Source: a virus
DNA length: 64,000 nt
Direction: 5' to 3' (one strand)
Virus record (IMG/VR): IMGVR_UViG_3300043409_003130
Span: 18,526 to 82,525 of that record
Both the position numbers and the translations under genes were made by a program. Positions 17,762-26,388 of this stretch are shown in pieces. Within the stretch, counting starts at the first letter, position 1; each line of letters opens with the position of its first letter. Under the pieces are notes generated by a model, which was not told the origin of the DNA, did not search any database, and saw only the letters and a program-made list of their open reading frames with translations.

Positions 17762-18499
17762 ATGGCTCAAGTATTTAACAAAGAAAAAAAGGCACAAATT
17801 CGCGGTGAACTTGAAGACCTATTATCCACATACCAAGGCGGACCAAATCCAGTAGATGATATTGCGGATTCTCAACTAGGTGAAATTGCAATGGCTCCGC
17901 CGCTTGATTTTGAAGAGATGAATTCTAACTTTGAAAAACAGGCAAAGGATATTACAAATTCAATGCTTAAATTTTATGTAGAATTAGGAGTACTTGAAAA
18001 ACATGAATATTTAAAACAGAAACAGATTTTAGATAATTCAAATATTCAAAATATCTTTTTTCAGTTAAAAACAATTCGAATGGCAATTGAAAAAATAACA
18101 GAAGAAATTAATCAAGGCAATACTCATCCACGACTTTTTGAAGTATTTGGGCAGTTACAGGATAAATTAACAATGGTTGTAAAAACCCAAGCCAATTACA
18201 TGTTATTTCTAGAGGATACCTATAAAAAAGTACATCAAGATATTGAACAACGAGGCAGTGGATCTTCTAAGTCAGTAACTCCATTAATTGAGTCTAGTAA
18301 TGAATATTATATAACAGCCGGCACTAAAAATTTAATAAAAGAGATAACAGTTGAGGAAATTGATAAACCATCAGATACTCGCCACCTAACTCATCCTGAT
18401 CGAAAAACTGAAGTTATGCAAGAACGCGGATTAACTCAAATAATAAAGCCTGAAACTTTGATCGATGATTTGTCAGATGATGTTAACTCGTTAATATGA
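17762..18499 (+). CDS. terS: Terminase small subunit, T4 gp16-like
   Basis: A 245-residue protein immediately before and overlapping the large terminase by 4 nt. A central helical region (about 55-160) contains 'NTHPRLFEVFGQLQDKLTMVVKTQANYMLFLEDTY', which parallels the T4 gp16 segment '[29 protein letters not shown]' that forms the oligomeric ring. N- and C-terminal tails are acidic and flexible, as in gp16. It recognises phage DNA and stimulates the packaging ATPase. Longer than T4 gp16 (164 residues), mostly in the C-terminal tail. Position next to terL supports the call. Confidence 0.78.
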   Translation: MAQVFNKEKKAQIRGELEDLLSTYQGGPNPVDDIADSQLGEIAMAPPLDFEEMNSNFEKQAKDITNSMLKFYVELGVLEKHEYLKQKQILDNSNIQNIFFQLKTIRMAIEKITEEINQGNTHPRLFEVFGQLQDKLTMVVKTQANYMLFLEDTYKKVHQDIEQRGSGSSKSVTPLIESSNEYYITAGTKNLIKEITVEEIDKPSDTRHLTHPDRKTEVMQERGLTQIIKPETLIDDLSDDVNSLI

Positions 18500-20445
18500 A
18501 AGATTTTATAACAAATAGTGGAGGAACCTCTAAATTAAAACTTTCAAATTTAGATCCTGAGAATAATGCAATTTGGACATCCGAAAAGATTAATCAACTA
18601 TTAGAAGATTTTGAAAATGGAGTAATTGATATTAAAACAATCAAAAATTCTCCGTTTAAAGATAATGATCCAGCCTGGAAAAAAGCAAATCTAGTATTTG
18701 AATATACTCCAGAAGAGCTTGATGAAATCCGAAAGTGTAAAGCTGATCCTGTTTATTTTGCAAGTAGGCATGCTCAAGTAATGCAGGAACAGGGCATTGA
18801 GCAAATTATGCTAAGAGATTATCAAGAAGAGATAATTAAATCATTTAAAGATAACCGATTTAACTGTTTAATGGCGTCTAGACAAATTGGAAAAACTGTA
18901 ATGTCTGGCCTATTTATTGCATGGTACCTAGTATTTCATACTGATAAAAATGTATTGGCTGTAGCCAATATTGCATCAACCACTAAGGAGGTTTTAGATA
19001 AAATTAAATCAGTACTTGAAAATTTACCGTTCTTCTTAAAACCTGGCTGTGTTTCAAATAATGTAATGTCAATGAAGTACGATAATGGGTGCAGACTAAT
19101 TGGCCGTACTACCACTAAAAATACTGGTATTGGTTTTACAATCCATGTACTCTATATTGACGAATTTGCGCATATTAATGCCTCATATTTGGACTTTTTT
19201 TATCGAGCAATTTATCCAACTATTTCAGCATCAAAGAACTCAAAAATCATAATAACTTCAACTCCAAATGGTATGAATCGTTTTTATGAAATTTACATGG
19301 ATGCAATGAATCATAATAATGAATATGTTCCATTAAGAGTAGATTGGTGGCAGGTTCCTGGAAGAGATGATGAATGGAAACGCAGTACAATTGCAAACTT
19401 AGGCTCAGAAGAAGACTTTAACCAGGAATATGGGTTGCAATTCTTTTCATCAGATAAATTATTACTACAGTCTAAAGATCTTAAAAAAATATTTGCCCTT
19501 AGAACTCAATACGTCATCCCAGAGTGGGCTCAAAACCCAACTACATTAGATCTATTACACGGACTTACCGTTCACCCAAACTTTAACAAGTTAACCCTAA
19601 ATGATATTAAAAATGATAAAAACTACTATATATTTTCAATTGATACAGCTGACGGTTTAAATCGTGACTATTCAGTAATTAATATTTTTAAGTTTATTGC
19701 ACTGCCATTAAAAATGCTGACTCCAGTAAAGGAGTTCATTAAAAACGAAACTGATATTTTTTCGCTAGTTCAAGTTGCAACGTTTAGAACAAATACCAAA
19801 GATATTAATCAATATTGTAATTCGTTAGAGTATTTATTATATACGGTATTTAATACTGATAAGGTAAGATTATTAGTCGAGTTAAATCATAAAGGCGAAT
19901 ATGTAATGGATAAAATTATGAAACATGAAGCCTATTGGAGTGGACTCCTTGTTTTTTCAAAGCATACAGAATCTGCACAGCACCTTAAACCTGGCCTTAA
20001 ATTAACCACAACTAATAAAATTAAATTTTGCGAACGATTTAAATACTTAACGGCGGTTAATAAGATATTACCAAATGAATTTAAAACAGTTCATGAGCTT
20101 GGAGCATTTGGCCGAACTTCTAATGGTACATACCGCAGCCAAAGTGGCAATGACGATTTGGCAATGACGTGTGTTAATTCAGCAGCATTTTTTGAATCTC
20201 CTAATTTTTTTGAATTAGCCAGTGATGAACTTGATAAACAGTCACCAGAATATATGGCAGAACTCTACTTAAATTTTTTAAATGAAGTATATTTATCAAA
20301 AGAGTCAAATTATGATTTTGAAATGATAAATTCTATGAATAGTGCAGGCACGGCTAGAACCAGTAATGCTAGCCACCGACTAGATGAAAATTATATTGAT
20401 AATCATAAATTAACTCTACAAAAATTTTATGGAAACACTGACTAA
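18496..20445 (+). CDS. terL: Terminase large subunit, T4 gp17-like packaging motor
   Basis: A 649-residue ATPase-nuclease that translocates DNA into the prohead. Walker A is S128-R-Q-I-G-K-T134; Walker B is VLYIDEFAH with D222-E223; the coupling motif is TSTPNG near 254-259. The C-terminal RNase H-type nuclease has SIDTADGLNRDYSV (D383, D391) and a late acidic motif in GNDDLAMTCV. Length and motif order match T4 gp17 (610 residues). It overlaps terS by 4 nt and the next gene by 1 nt, indicating one transcript. Confidence 0.95.
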   Translation: MKDFITNSGGTSKLKLSNLDPENNAIWTSEKINQLLEDFENGVIDIKTIKNSPFKDNDPAWKKANLVFEYTPEELDEIRKCKADPVYFASRHAQVMQEQGIEQIMLRDYQEEIIKSFKDNRFNCLMASRQIGKTVMSGLFIAWYLVFHTDKNVLAVANIASTTKEVLDKIKSVLENLPFFLKPGCVSNNVMSMKYDNGCRLIGRTTTKNTGIGFTIHVLYIDEFAHINASYLDFFYRAIYPTISASKNSKIIITSTPNGMNRFYEIYMDAMNHNNEYVPLRVDWWQVPGRDDEWKRSTIANLGSEEDFNQEYGLQFFSSDKLLLQSKDLKKIFALRTQYVIPEWAQNPTTLDLLHGLTVHPNFNKLTLNDIKNDKNYYIFSIDTADGLNRDYSVINIFKFIALPLKMLTPVKEFIKNETDIFSLVQVATFRTNTKDINQYCNSLEYLLYTVFNTDKVRLLVELNHKGEYVMDKIMKHEAYWSGLLVFSKHTESAQHLKPGLKLTTTNKIKFCERFKYLTAVNKILPNEFKTVHELGAFGRTSNGTYRSQSGNDDLAMTCVNSAAFFESPNFFELASDELDKQSPEYMAELYLNFLNEVYLSKESNYDFEMINSMNSAGTARTSNASHRLDENYIDNHKLTLQKFYGNTD

Positions 20446-20750
20446 TGAAATTTACAGATTTAGAAAAACCGGATTTTTTAAAAGATAAGCATGTAATTTT
20501 TACTAAAATTATTAATGCAATTGAACGCTCTCATTTAAAAAAGTCTCCAAATATTTTCATTAAGAATATTAAATTAATGGAAGAAGTTGTTGATGTAATC
20601 GCAACCCGTGATGAATGGCCAGGTTGTTTAACTAGAGCCTTAACATTTTTTGAAAGTATTGAAGATTATGAATCATGTCAAAGGTGTAAAAATCTTAATC
20701 AATTAATTAAATTACCAATTAAAAAAACTAGAAAAAATGGAAAATCGTAA
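20445..20750 (+). CDS. Hypothetical protein between terL and phoH
   Basis: A 101-residue protein starting on the last base of the terL stop. Helical N-terminal region (FLKDKHVIFTKIINAIERSHLKKSPNIFIKN) and a C-x2-C pair (CQRC) near residue 80, with a basic C-terminal tail. Another Cys at GCLTRAL could complete a weak metal site. No family recognised. It overlaps the phoH start by 14 nt, so it is co-transcribed and co-translated with packaging and phoH genes. Confidence 0.6.
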   Translation: MKFTDLEKPDFLKDKHVIFTKIINAIERSHLKKSPNIFIKNIKLMEEVVDVIATRDEWPGCLTRALTFFESIEDYESCQRCKNLNQLIKLPIKKTRKNGKS

Positions 20751-21477
20751 GGATTCTAAAAAACCGGCCAGGTCAAATAAACCTAAACGTGAGACGTATG
20801 AAATTTCAAAAAAGGATTTAAGAAATATTACGCTAAAGCAGTCTCAACAAATATATTTTAATAAAATTATAGCAAATGAAATAACCTTTTGTTATGGACC
20901 AGCTGGAACGTCTAAAACGTTTACTGCATGTCTAGCGGCTCTTCAATTATATTTAGATGGCAAAATAAAAAAGATCATTTTATCTAAGCCTATCCAAGAG
21001 TCTGGTGAAAAGCTTGGATTTTTACCTGGAGAAATAAAGGACAAAATTGATCCATTTATGGAAAGTTATCGATCAAATTTAGTAAAATTAATACATGACC
21101 CAAATTTAGTTAGTTGGTTAGAGTCAATTGGAGTTATTGAATTTAGGCCACTTGCCTATATGAGAGGCGCAACCTTTGATAATTGCTTAATGATATTAGA
21201 TGAAGCTCAAAATGCAGATTTTAAACAATTAATGTTATTTGTAACCAGAATGGGAAAAGATTCTAAAGTATTGATTTGCGGAGATGTAAGCCAATATGAT
21301 ATTGCAAAGAGTAAAGTAGCTTTACCGGATTTTATAAATGTGCTATCTGGAATTAACGGATTAGACGTTCATAAATTTAACGATGAAGATATTGTAAGAA
21401 ATAAAATTTTAATTCAAATAGCTGACCGCTATGATAAATGGAAAGAGTCAAACCCAAATCATCAATTTTTTAAGTAA
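20737..21477 (+). CDS. phoH: PhoH-like ATPase
   Basis: A 246-residue PhoH-family NTPase. Walker A is G54-P-A-G-T-S-K-T61; the family segment 'LSKPIQESGEKLGFLPGEIKDKIDPFMESY' follows; Walker B is LMILDEAQN; and 'CGDVSQYDI' is the sensor region. PhoH is related to the helicase half of RecD-like enzymes and is a common marker of T4-like phages; its role in phages is unclear (RNA or nucleotide metabolism). A basic N-terminal tail (about 25 residues rich in K and R) precedes the domain. Overlaps the previous gene by 14 nt. Confidence 0.93.
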   Translation: MENRKDSKKPARSNKPKRETYEISKKDLRNITLKQSQQIYFNKIIANEITFCYGPAGTSKTFTACLAALQLYLDGKIKKIILSKPIQESGEKLGFLPGEIKDKIDPFMESYRSNLVKLIHDPNLVSWLESIGVIEFRPLAYMRGATFDNCLMILDEAQNADFKQLMLFVTRMGKDSKVLICGDVSQYDIAKSKVALPDFINVLSGINGLDVHKFNDEDIVRNKILIQIADRYDKWKESNPNHQFFK

Positions 21478-21494
21478 GTTTTAAAAACCAAAAT

Positions 21495-22121
21495 ATGAGC
21501 GCATACGACCTAATAAACAAGCAACTCAATAATGAGATGCAAAAACTTGCTGAAAAAATAAAAAGCAAAGACTATACTGAACGTGATCGAAACCGATTAG
21601 CATCAATTATGTATCCAAAATTAAAATATTTTATATGGAAATTTTTTAATGATGAAGATGAAACTGCTGAAGTATTGCATAATACTTTATTTAAAATATT
21701 TAAAGGCCTGGATTCGTATAATGATACATTTAGATTTACTACGTGGATTTATACAATTGCAAAAAATGAGGCACTATTACATAAGCATAAGTTAATTAAA
21801 AATTATGCTATCAGAATTGATAATATGACTCGACCTTTAAATATTGAAGATGATAGTGTTTTTAATTTTGATAAAGAAATATACATTGAGTCTCTATATA
21901 AAATGACAACTGATGAATTGCAATCTCTGCCGGACGGTATTGAAAAATCAATTTTAGTAGACAAGGAAATTCATTCAATGAAAGGCGATGCAATTGCCTC
22001 TAAATATAATATGAATTTGAATACAGTTAAGACTAAAATTAGAAAGGCTCGAAAGATGCTAAAGGATTCTGTGCTTATTAAAAATCCACAAATGAAAGAA
22101 AATTTAACTACTTATTTTTAA
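21495..22121 (+). CDS. ECF-like RNA polymerase sigma factor (candidate late sigma)
   Basis: A 208-residue protein with sigma-70 regions 2 and 4. Region 2 (about 25-105) includes NDEDETAEVLHNTLFKIFKG and FRFTTWIYTIAKNEALLHKHK; region 4 (about 140-190) includes SLPDGIEKSILVDKEIHSMK and the helix-turn-helix GDAIASKYNMNLNTVKTKIRKARKML. That is the two-domain plan of ECF sigma factors. T4-like phages use gp55 to read TATAAATA late promoters; this window is full of such promoters and no other sigma is visible, so I infer it fills that role. It follows phoH by 17 nt in the packaging operon. Confidence 0.82.
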   Translation: MSAYDLINKQLNNEMQKLAEKIKSKDYTERDRNRLASIMYPKLKYFIWKFFNDEDETAEVLHNTLFKIFKGLDSYNDTFRFTTWIYTIAKNEALLHKHKLIKNYAIRIDNMTRPLNIEDDSVFNFDKEIYIESLYKMTTDELQSLPDGIEKSILVDKEIHSMKGDAIASKYNMNLNTVKTKIRKARKMLKDSVLIKNPQMKENLTTYF

Positions 22122-22124
22122 ATT

Positions 22125-22625
22125 ATGAAAGATTTTATTAATCCTGTTACTTTTTATGAAACTATTGTAATCATAGTTAAAAATTTAAAAAATTTTATTT
22201 TTTATAGAACCAAAATGTCAGCTATCAATAAAAGTGGAGTTCTAAAACAGACAGGTTTAAGATTAGACCTTCGAGCTAGGGCATATTACGTATTAAATAT
22301 TGAACCTGAATTATTAATGATGGGCCAAGATACACTAGAGTTAGAAAAAAGTAGAGTATTTGAGTCATTAACTAAAAAGAAAGAACTTTTTGAAAACCAT
22401 AATTTAACTGAATTAATTGAGGCAAAAACTGACCGAATTAAAACCTCTGACTACTATGCCTACCTAATTCAAATTAAATATAGACCCATGGCTACTGTTT
22501 CAAACCATATATATGTATTAAGCTGGTTAACCTGTTTAGGTTTTATTGCCTATTGGATATACCTAGGTTTTTTAAATTACAATGAAATCCAAACCGGATT
22601 AGGGGACTTGCTTAATAAAAAGTAA
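22125..22625 (+). CDS. Membrane protein of unknown function
   Basis: A 166-residue protein, 3 nt after the sigma factor gene. It has a weakly hydrophobic N-terminal segment, a soluble charged centre (residues 30-125) and one clear membrane helix at about 129-150 (IYVLSWLTCLGFIAYWIYLGFL) with a short tail. Met31 is a possible alternative start that would remove the first basic-hydrophobic segment. No family recognised. Confidence 0.6.
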   Translation: MKDFINPVTFYETIVIIVKNLKNFIFYRTKMSAINKSGVLKQTGLRLDLRARAYYVLNIEPELLMMGQDTLELEKSRVFESLTKKKELFENHNLTELIEAKTDRIKTSDYYAYLIQIKYRPMATVSNHIYVLSWLTCLGFIAYWIYLGFLNYNEIQTGLGDLLNKK

Positions 22626-22634
22626 ATAAATAAC
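22623..22634 (+). promoter_or_regulatory. Late-promoter-like element
   Basis: TAAATAAATAAC followed by TAAAAAAT lies 17 nt before the ATG at 22652. It resembles the recurring TATAAATAAC-TAAAAAG element, with the first T replaced. Confidence 0.45.
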
Positions 22635-22651
22635 TAAAAAATAAATTATAA

Positions 22652-22954
22652 ATGAAATTTATAGATCAACACTTTACTAAAATTGTAATTATCATATTGT
22701 TTATTGCCTTTATACAAACCTGTACAATTTCACGAAAGTCTTCAAGTTTAGAAAAGCAGTCAAAAATAACAAATGCAAGATTAGATTCAATTCAGGCTAT
22801 CTTATTTACTAAAAATGATATTGCTAAATTAATTGAAATTGAAGGTTTAAAATCTGAAAAAAGAATGATTCAATCAACTGACCGTAAGATATTTGATGTA
22901 AATCGTCAAGCCGAAATTGATAAAGAGATTAAAAAGATTGAATCAACTAAGTAA
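22652..22954 (+). CDS. Small membrane-anchored coiled-coil protein
   Basis: A 100-residue protein with an N-terminal membrane helix (TKIVIIILFIAFIQTCTIS, residues 9-27) and a charged, helical remainder. Cys24 follows the hydrophobic segment but there is no convincing lipobox. Its topology resembles small spanin- or holin-partner proteins, but no specific role is supported. It overlaps the next membrane protein gene by 1 nt. Confidence 0.55.
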   Translation: MKFIDQHFTKIVIIILFIAFIQTCTISRKSSSLEKQSKITNARLDSIQAILFTKNDIAKLIEIEGLKSEKRMIQSTDRKIFDVNRQAEIDKEIKKIESTK

Positions 22955-23643
22955 TGGGGTCAAATACTGTTAAATATTTTATAATCAGTACATTTGTAAC
23001 TCTATACCTGTTAGTATCCGTTATCTCTACAATTCACGTAATTAGCTTTTTTGAATTATCAAATCCGCAATGGTTAGCTATAAGCTTGGCTATTGCATTT
23101 GAAATTGGAGCAGCTGCCTCATTAGCATCATTAATAACCCTTGATAAAATGAATAAGGGTATTGTATGGGGCCTTTTTATTATATTAACATGCATGCAGG
23201 CAATGGGTAATACATATTATGCCTATATTAATTTAGAAAACTTTCAAGGTTGGATTGAACTATTTGGATTAAGTGAAGAGGACCAAATTTATCAAAAACG
23301 AATTTTATCAATTGTAAGCGGTGCAATTTTACCAGTCATTGCCTTGGGTTTTATTAAAGCACTGGTTGACTATATTAAGCCAACCCCTGAGCAAATTGAG
23401 GTTAAAACTGATAATATAGTTGAGCCTGACATTAAATCAGCAATTCCTATAATAAATAGTATTGAGCCTGATCCAATTGAGGACACTGATACTACTTATA
23501 TGGATCAATATTTACCAAGCAAACCGGCTGAGCCAGTTGTTATAGATACGCCCGAAATTAATAAAACTCGGGTATCCACTAAACTAACAGATTCAGCCCT
23601 TGCAAGAGGGTTTAGTGGTTTAAAAAAACCATTTGACCCATAA
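22954..23643 (+). CDS. Four-helix membrane protein of unknown function
   Basis: A 229-residue protein with four predicted membrane helices at about 8-31, 40-62, 69-90 and 117-138, then a polar, acidic, proline-containing cytoplasmic tail of 90 residues. Conserved-looking residues include GNTYYAYIN after helix 3. It is coupled by a 1-nt overlap to the preceding membrane protein. A holin-like or superinfection role is possible but nothing in the sequence decides it. Confidence 0.6.
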   Translation: MGSNTVKYFIISTFVTLYLLVSVISTIHVISFFELSNPQWLAISLAIAFEIGAAASLASLITLDKMNKGIVWGLFIILTCMQAMGNTYYAYINLENFQGWIELFGLSEEDQIYQKRILSIVSGAILPVIALGFIKALVDYIKPTPEQIEVKTDNIVEPDIKSAIPIINSIEPDPIEDTDTTYMDQYLPSKPAEPVVIDTPEINKTRVSTKLTDSALARGFSGLKKPFDP

Positions 23644-23659
23644 AAATATTAACCAATGA

Positions 23660-24328
23660 ATGCCGTATATTACATATAAGGATGATCCTTTAGCCAAAAG
23701 AGTTAGTGCAGCATATGCCAATCTGTGTAGTAAATTTCCAAGTAAGAAATTTTTAAAACTAGTAGACCGATGTTTTGCTATTTTTAATGGGTCAAAGAAA
23801 GAGGCTAACTTTTGTGAATTAGAAGAGTTTATTTATCCAGTAGATGGACAATTATCAATTAATTTTGAAGTATGTGCAAATGAAACCTTATCAATATTTG
23901 ATAATGGATTAGATGATATTAGTTCATACACTGCATCTGGGACTCCATCTAATTATCCACTTGGAGCTGACGCTGAATATATTGAATCGGTTGGAAATGG
24001 TACAGTTTTTTACTTAACGGCAAATGACCGAAACTATGCTAGAGGCTGTATACTATATGTAACCTATCCATCGCTTGATAAAAACGGAGATGATATATTA
24101 CCAGCAGATCATGAATGTAACTTAATATTAACAAATAGAACTCTTGAAACCTATACAGTTTCATTACATCAGTTTTTCGCTCATTTCTCTAATCCTGAAA
24201 CCAGGGGAGCGGATAGTTTGATAAATAAAATAGAGATATTTAATCCAAATGATAATTTTAGTATTAAAGTAACTGGATTAATTGTATATGTAAAAAGTAA
24301 TGAAGACCCAAGCGATTGTGCTTGTTAA
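23660..24328 (+). CDS. Hypothetical, probably virion protein
   Basis: A 222-residue soluble protein, beta-rich from residue 60 on, with several cysteines and a C-terminal SDCAC. The ATG at 23660 is chosen; another ATG 4 nt upstream is out of frame. It stands in a run of five genes leading to the baseplate hub gene, so a structural role is likely. No family recognised. Confidence 0.55.
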   Translation: MPYITYKDDPLAKRVSAAYANLCSKFPSKKFLKLVDRCFAIFNGSKKEANFCELEEFIYPVDGQLSINFEVCANETLSIFDNGLDDISSYTASGTPSNYPLGADAEYIESVGNGTVFYLTANDRNYARGCILYVTYPSLDKNGDDILPADHECNLILTNRTLETYTVSLHQFFAHFSNPETRGADSLINKIEIFNPNDNFSIKVTGLIVYVKSNEDPSDCAC

Positions 24329-24343
24329 AAAAAAGATAATAAA

Positions 24344-24670
24344 ATGATCGGACCTCCTGCTAAATTTTTAAGAAAACATACCTCTGCTGAGAATTCAACA
24401 AATTATACCCCAGCTTTTACTGACCTATCGGGTTTCGGAAGCTCAAATGGATCAGTTGGTTCATGGACTCCTCTGTATTATGGTGTACATAACTATAGTG
24501 CTGCTCAAACAATTTCAGTATGGACAGTTGAACAAGGAACTGCTGGAACTGGAGTAAGCGTTTATGTATCTCAAGGAGGTACGTTTTATGCAAATATTTC
24601 AAAATTAACGGTTGGAACCAGTGGACCAGTTACGTTACTCGGTACAACAAATACTCAAGTTTCTCTATAA
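24344..24670 (+). CDS. Small virion-type protein, unknown
   Basis: A 108-residue protein rich in G, S, T and aromatic residues with alternating strands (SVGSWTPLYYGVHNYSAAQT, GVSVYVSQGGTFYANISKLT). The composition resembles decoration or fibre-type domains. It overlaps the next gene by 1 nt. No family recognised. Confidence 0.55.
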   Translation: MIGPPAKFLRKHTSAENSTNYTPAFTDLSGFGSSNGSVGSWTPLYYGVHNYSAAQTISVWTVEQGTAGTGVSVYVSQGGTFYANISKLTVGTSGPVTLLGTTNTQVSL

Positions 24671-25122
24671 TGGTACCAGTTTTAACCTTTGGTCAAAGAC
24701 AACAAGCACTAACCGGTCTTCCATTTTATGGAAAATCTGACTTTAATTTTGTTGCCTCAAAATCACCATTCAGTAATGGTATTTCAATTAAATTACTGCC
24801 GTTGGCTGATTTATCTAGACCTGAAGTGGTTGCAACTGATGAATTTGATATGGATCTTAGAGCTCTAAACAATCAATTTAAAAAGGGCTCTAGAATTACT
24901 GGTGTAAAAATTAATTCAACATTTACCAATAAGAAAAAGGAACCAACTATGATAATTGGTAAATTTGAAGGCATGACAATAGATAAAGGAACCAAGACAA
25001 TTCGAGCATTTATTACTGATCAACAAACCTTCAAGAAAGTTGAAGTTTATCCAGAAAGTTTAAACCGATTAACTGAATCCAAATCATACCTAGCGAAAAC
25101 CTTCCTAGCATTTGTGATATAA
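24670..25122 (+). CDS. Hypothetical baseplate-region protein
   Basis: A 150-residue protein with an N-terminal segment LTFGQRQQALTGLPFYGKSD and a C-terminal domain of alternating strands (SRITGVKINSTFTNKKKEPTMIIGKFEGM...KVEVYPESLNRL split across about 75-140), possibly an OB- or SH3-like barrel. Located between virion-type genes and the gp26-like gene. No family recognised. Confidence 0.5.
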   Translation: MVPVLTFGQRQQALTGLPFYGKSDFNFVASKSPFSNGISIKLLPLADLSRPEVVATDEFDMDLRALNNQFKKGSRITGVKINSTFTNKKKEPTMIIGKFEGMTIDKGTKTIRAFITDQQTFKKVEVYPESLNRLTESKSYLAKTFLAFVI

Positions 25123-25145
25123 TTATCTAAACAACTCAATTAATT

Positions 25146-26171
25146 ATGATAGAAGAAGAACAACCATTAGATGAGGCTGCGCTTTTTTTGGAAAATCAAG
25201 ATAAGATTTACGGAAAAAATGTTGATATTAACCAGGCAATTAAAACTGCTCAAACTGCTCAACCTGCTCCAATTACTTCATTAGGTAATGCCTTAACTCC
25301 AATGCTAGAGTCTACAATTGGTGGACCAAATGATTCACTTTGGAAAAATGTGCCAATTGAAAACCTGCCAAGTAAAGGCCTATTTTATCCAGCAGACGCG
25401 GAGATTACGATAAAAGCCGCAACCGTTGCTGAAATTAGACACTGGTCTACAATTGATGACTCTGACATATTAGATATTGATGATAAACTAAATTATGTTA
25501 TTGAGAAGTGCAGTCGATTTAAAATAAAGGGTGGAACTTCATGGTTATCATGGAGAGATATTTCAGAATTAGACAGAGTTGCTATAATTTTTCTAATTCA
25601 AGAATTAACATTTCCGGCTGATCAAAATTCATTATTTTCAGAATTTGAGTGTACTGAATCATGTAAAGGCCAGGTTAAATGGAAAGACTCTGTCAAGATT
25701 AAGAGTTCAATGTTAACCTTTATAGAATTACCTGAAGAGATAATGAAATATTATTCAGCTGAATATCGATGCTTTGAAGTAAAGTCAGAAAAATTAAATG
25801 AGATTTTTTATCTATACATGCCAACAATTGGAGCAATTGAAAGGTTAAGAGCCAGAATTGCTGAGGCTCGATCTAAAAATCGAAAACCTGATATGGCATT
25901 TTTATCAGTAGCGGCCTATTTAATTCAAGACTGGCAAGCATTTACTCAACAAGAATATTATAACTTGGTTAATACCTCTTACGCTTGGCATATTAATAAA
26001 TTTACATTTATTAAAAAGTTTACTGAATTAATAGAAAATGCTAGAGAATCGGTTGTAAGTACAGTTTGTCCAAATTGTGGAAACAAGGTAACATCACCTC
26101 TTTTTACACAGTCCAGCTTCACGTTCAGGGATTTTTTCCTTATTTCAGGTGGACTTGACGAACTTATTTGA
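25146..26171 (+). CDS. Baseplate hub assembly protein, T4 gp26-like
   Basis: A 341-residue protein. The segment NLPSKGLFYPADAEITIKAA near 76-95 followed by 'TVAEIRHWSTIDDSDILDIDDKLNYVIEKCSRFKI' is the hallmark start of the T4 gp26 baseplate family (LPS-G-YP, then a helix with a conserved D-x-I/V-x-x-C). Two Cys pairs (CTESCKG near 177 and CPNCGNKV near 315) suggest a zinc site not obvious in T4. The last codons overlap a small gene in another frame, and the T-TTT-TTC heptamer at 26132-26138 lies there. Family call by pattern; the hub role is inferred. Confidence 0.62.
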   Translation: MIEEEQPLDEAALFLENQDKIYGKNVDINQAIKTAQTAQPAPITSLGNALTPMLESTIGGPNDSLWKNVPIENLPSKGLFYPADAEITIKAATVAEIRHWSTIDDSDILDIDDKLNYVIEKCSRFKIKGGTSWLSWRDISELDRVAIIFLIQELTFPADQNSLFSEFECTESCKGQVKWKDSVKIKSSMLTFIELPEEIMKYYSAEYRCFEVKSEKLNEIFYLYMPTIGAIERLRARIAEARSKNRKPDMAFLSVAAYLIQDWQAFTQQEYYNLVNTSYAWHINKFTFIKKFTELIENARESVVSTVCPNCGNKVTSPLFTQSSFTFRDFFLISGGLDELI

Positions 26172-26328
26172 TATTAACCGGATTCTGGCAGTGAAGCTTA
26201 ATCAATCATTTAATAGTCTATATGAATTACCTTATTATGAATATATGTACTATTTAAAACTTTTAATAAATGAGACTAGTGAAAATTCAAATGAAGTCTT
26301 TGAACTTGAACCAAACCGGCCAACGTAA
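26149..26328 (+). CDS. Small overlapping gene or frameshift extension of the hub protein
   Basis: A 59-residue frame opening with GTG at 26149 inside the end of the gp26-like gene, in the +1 frame: VDLTNLFDINRILAVKLNQS followed by FNSLYELPYYEYMYYLKLLI. The E-L-P-Y-Y-E-Y segment resembles the C-terminal parts of phage tail or baseplate assembly proteins made by frameshifting. It could be an independent translationally coupled gene, or be fused by a +1 slip at the T-run 26132-26137. A strong terminator overlaps its 3' end. Confidence 0.55.
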   Translation: MDLTNLFDINRILAVKLNQSFNSLYELPYYEYMYYLKLLINETSENSNEVFELEPNRPT

Positions 26329-26348
26329 TTAGCCAGTTTGGTTTTTTT
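26311..26348 (+). terminator. Rho-independent terminator
   Basis: Stem CCAAACCGGC / GCCAGTTTGG with one mismatch and an 11-nt loop, followed by seven T. It overlaps the last codons of the small frame ending at 26328 and closes the packaging/baseplate transcript. Confidence 0.85.
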
Positions 26349-26350
26349 AT

Positions 26351-26358
26351 TATAAATA
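26351..26358 (+). promoter_or_regulatory. Late promoter TATAAATA
   Basis: TATAAATAACAAAAAG directly follows the terminator and lies 30 nt before the ATG at 26389. Confidence 0.7.
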
Positions 26359-26388
26359 ACAAAAAGAAATACTAAATTATTTAAGTAA

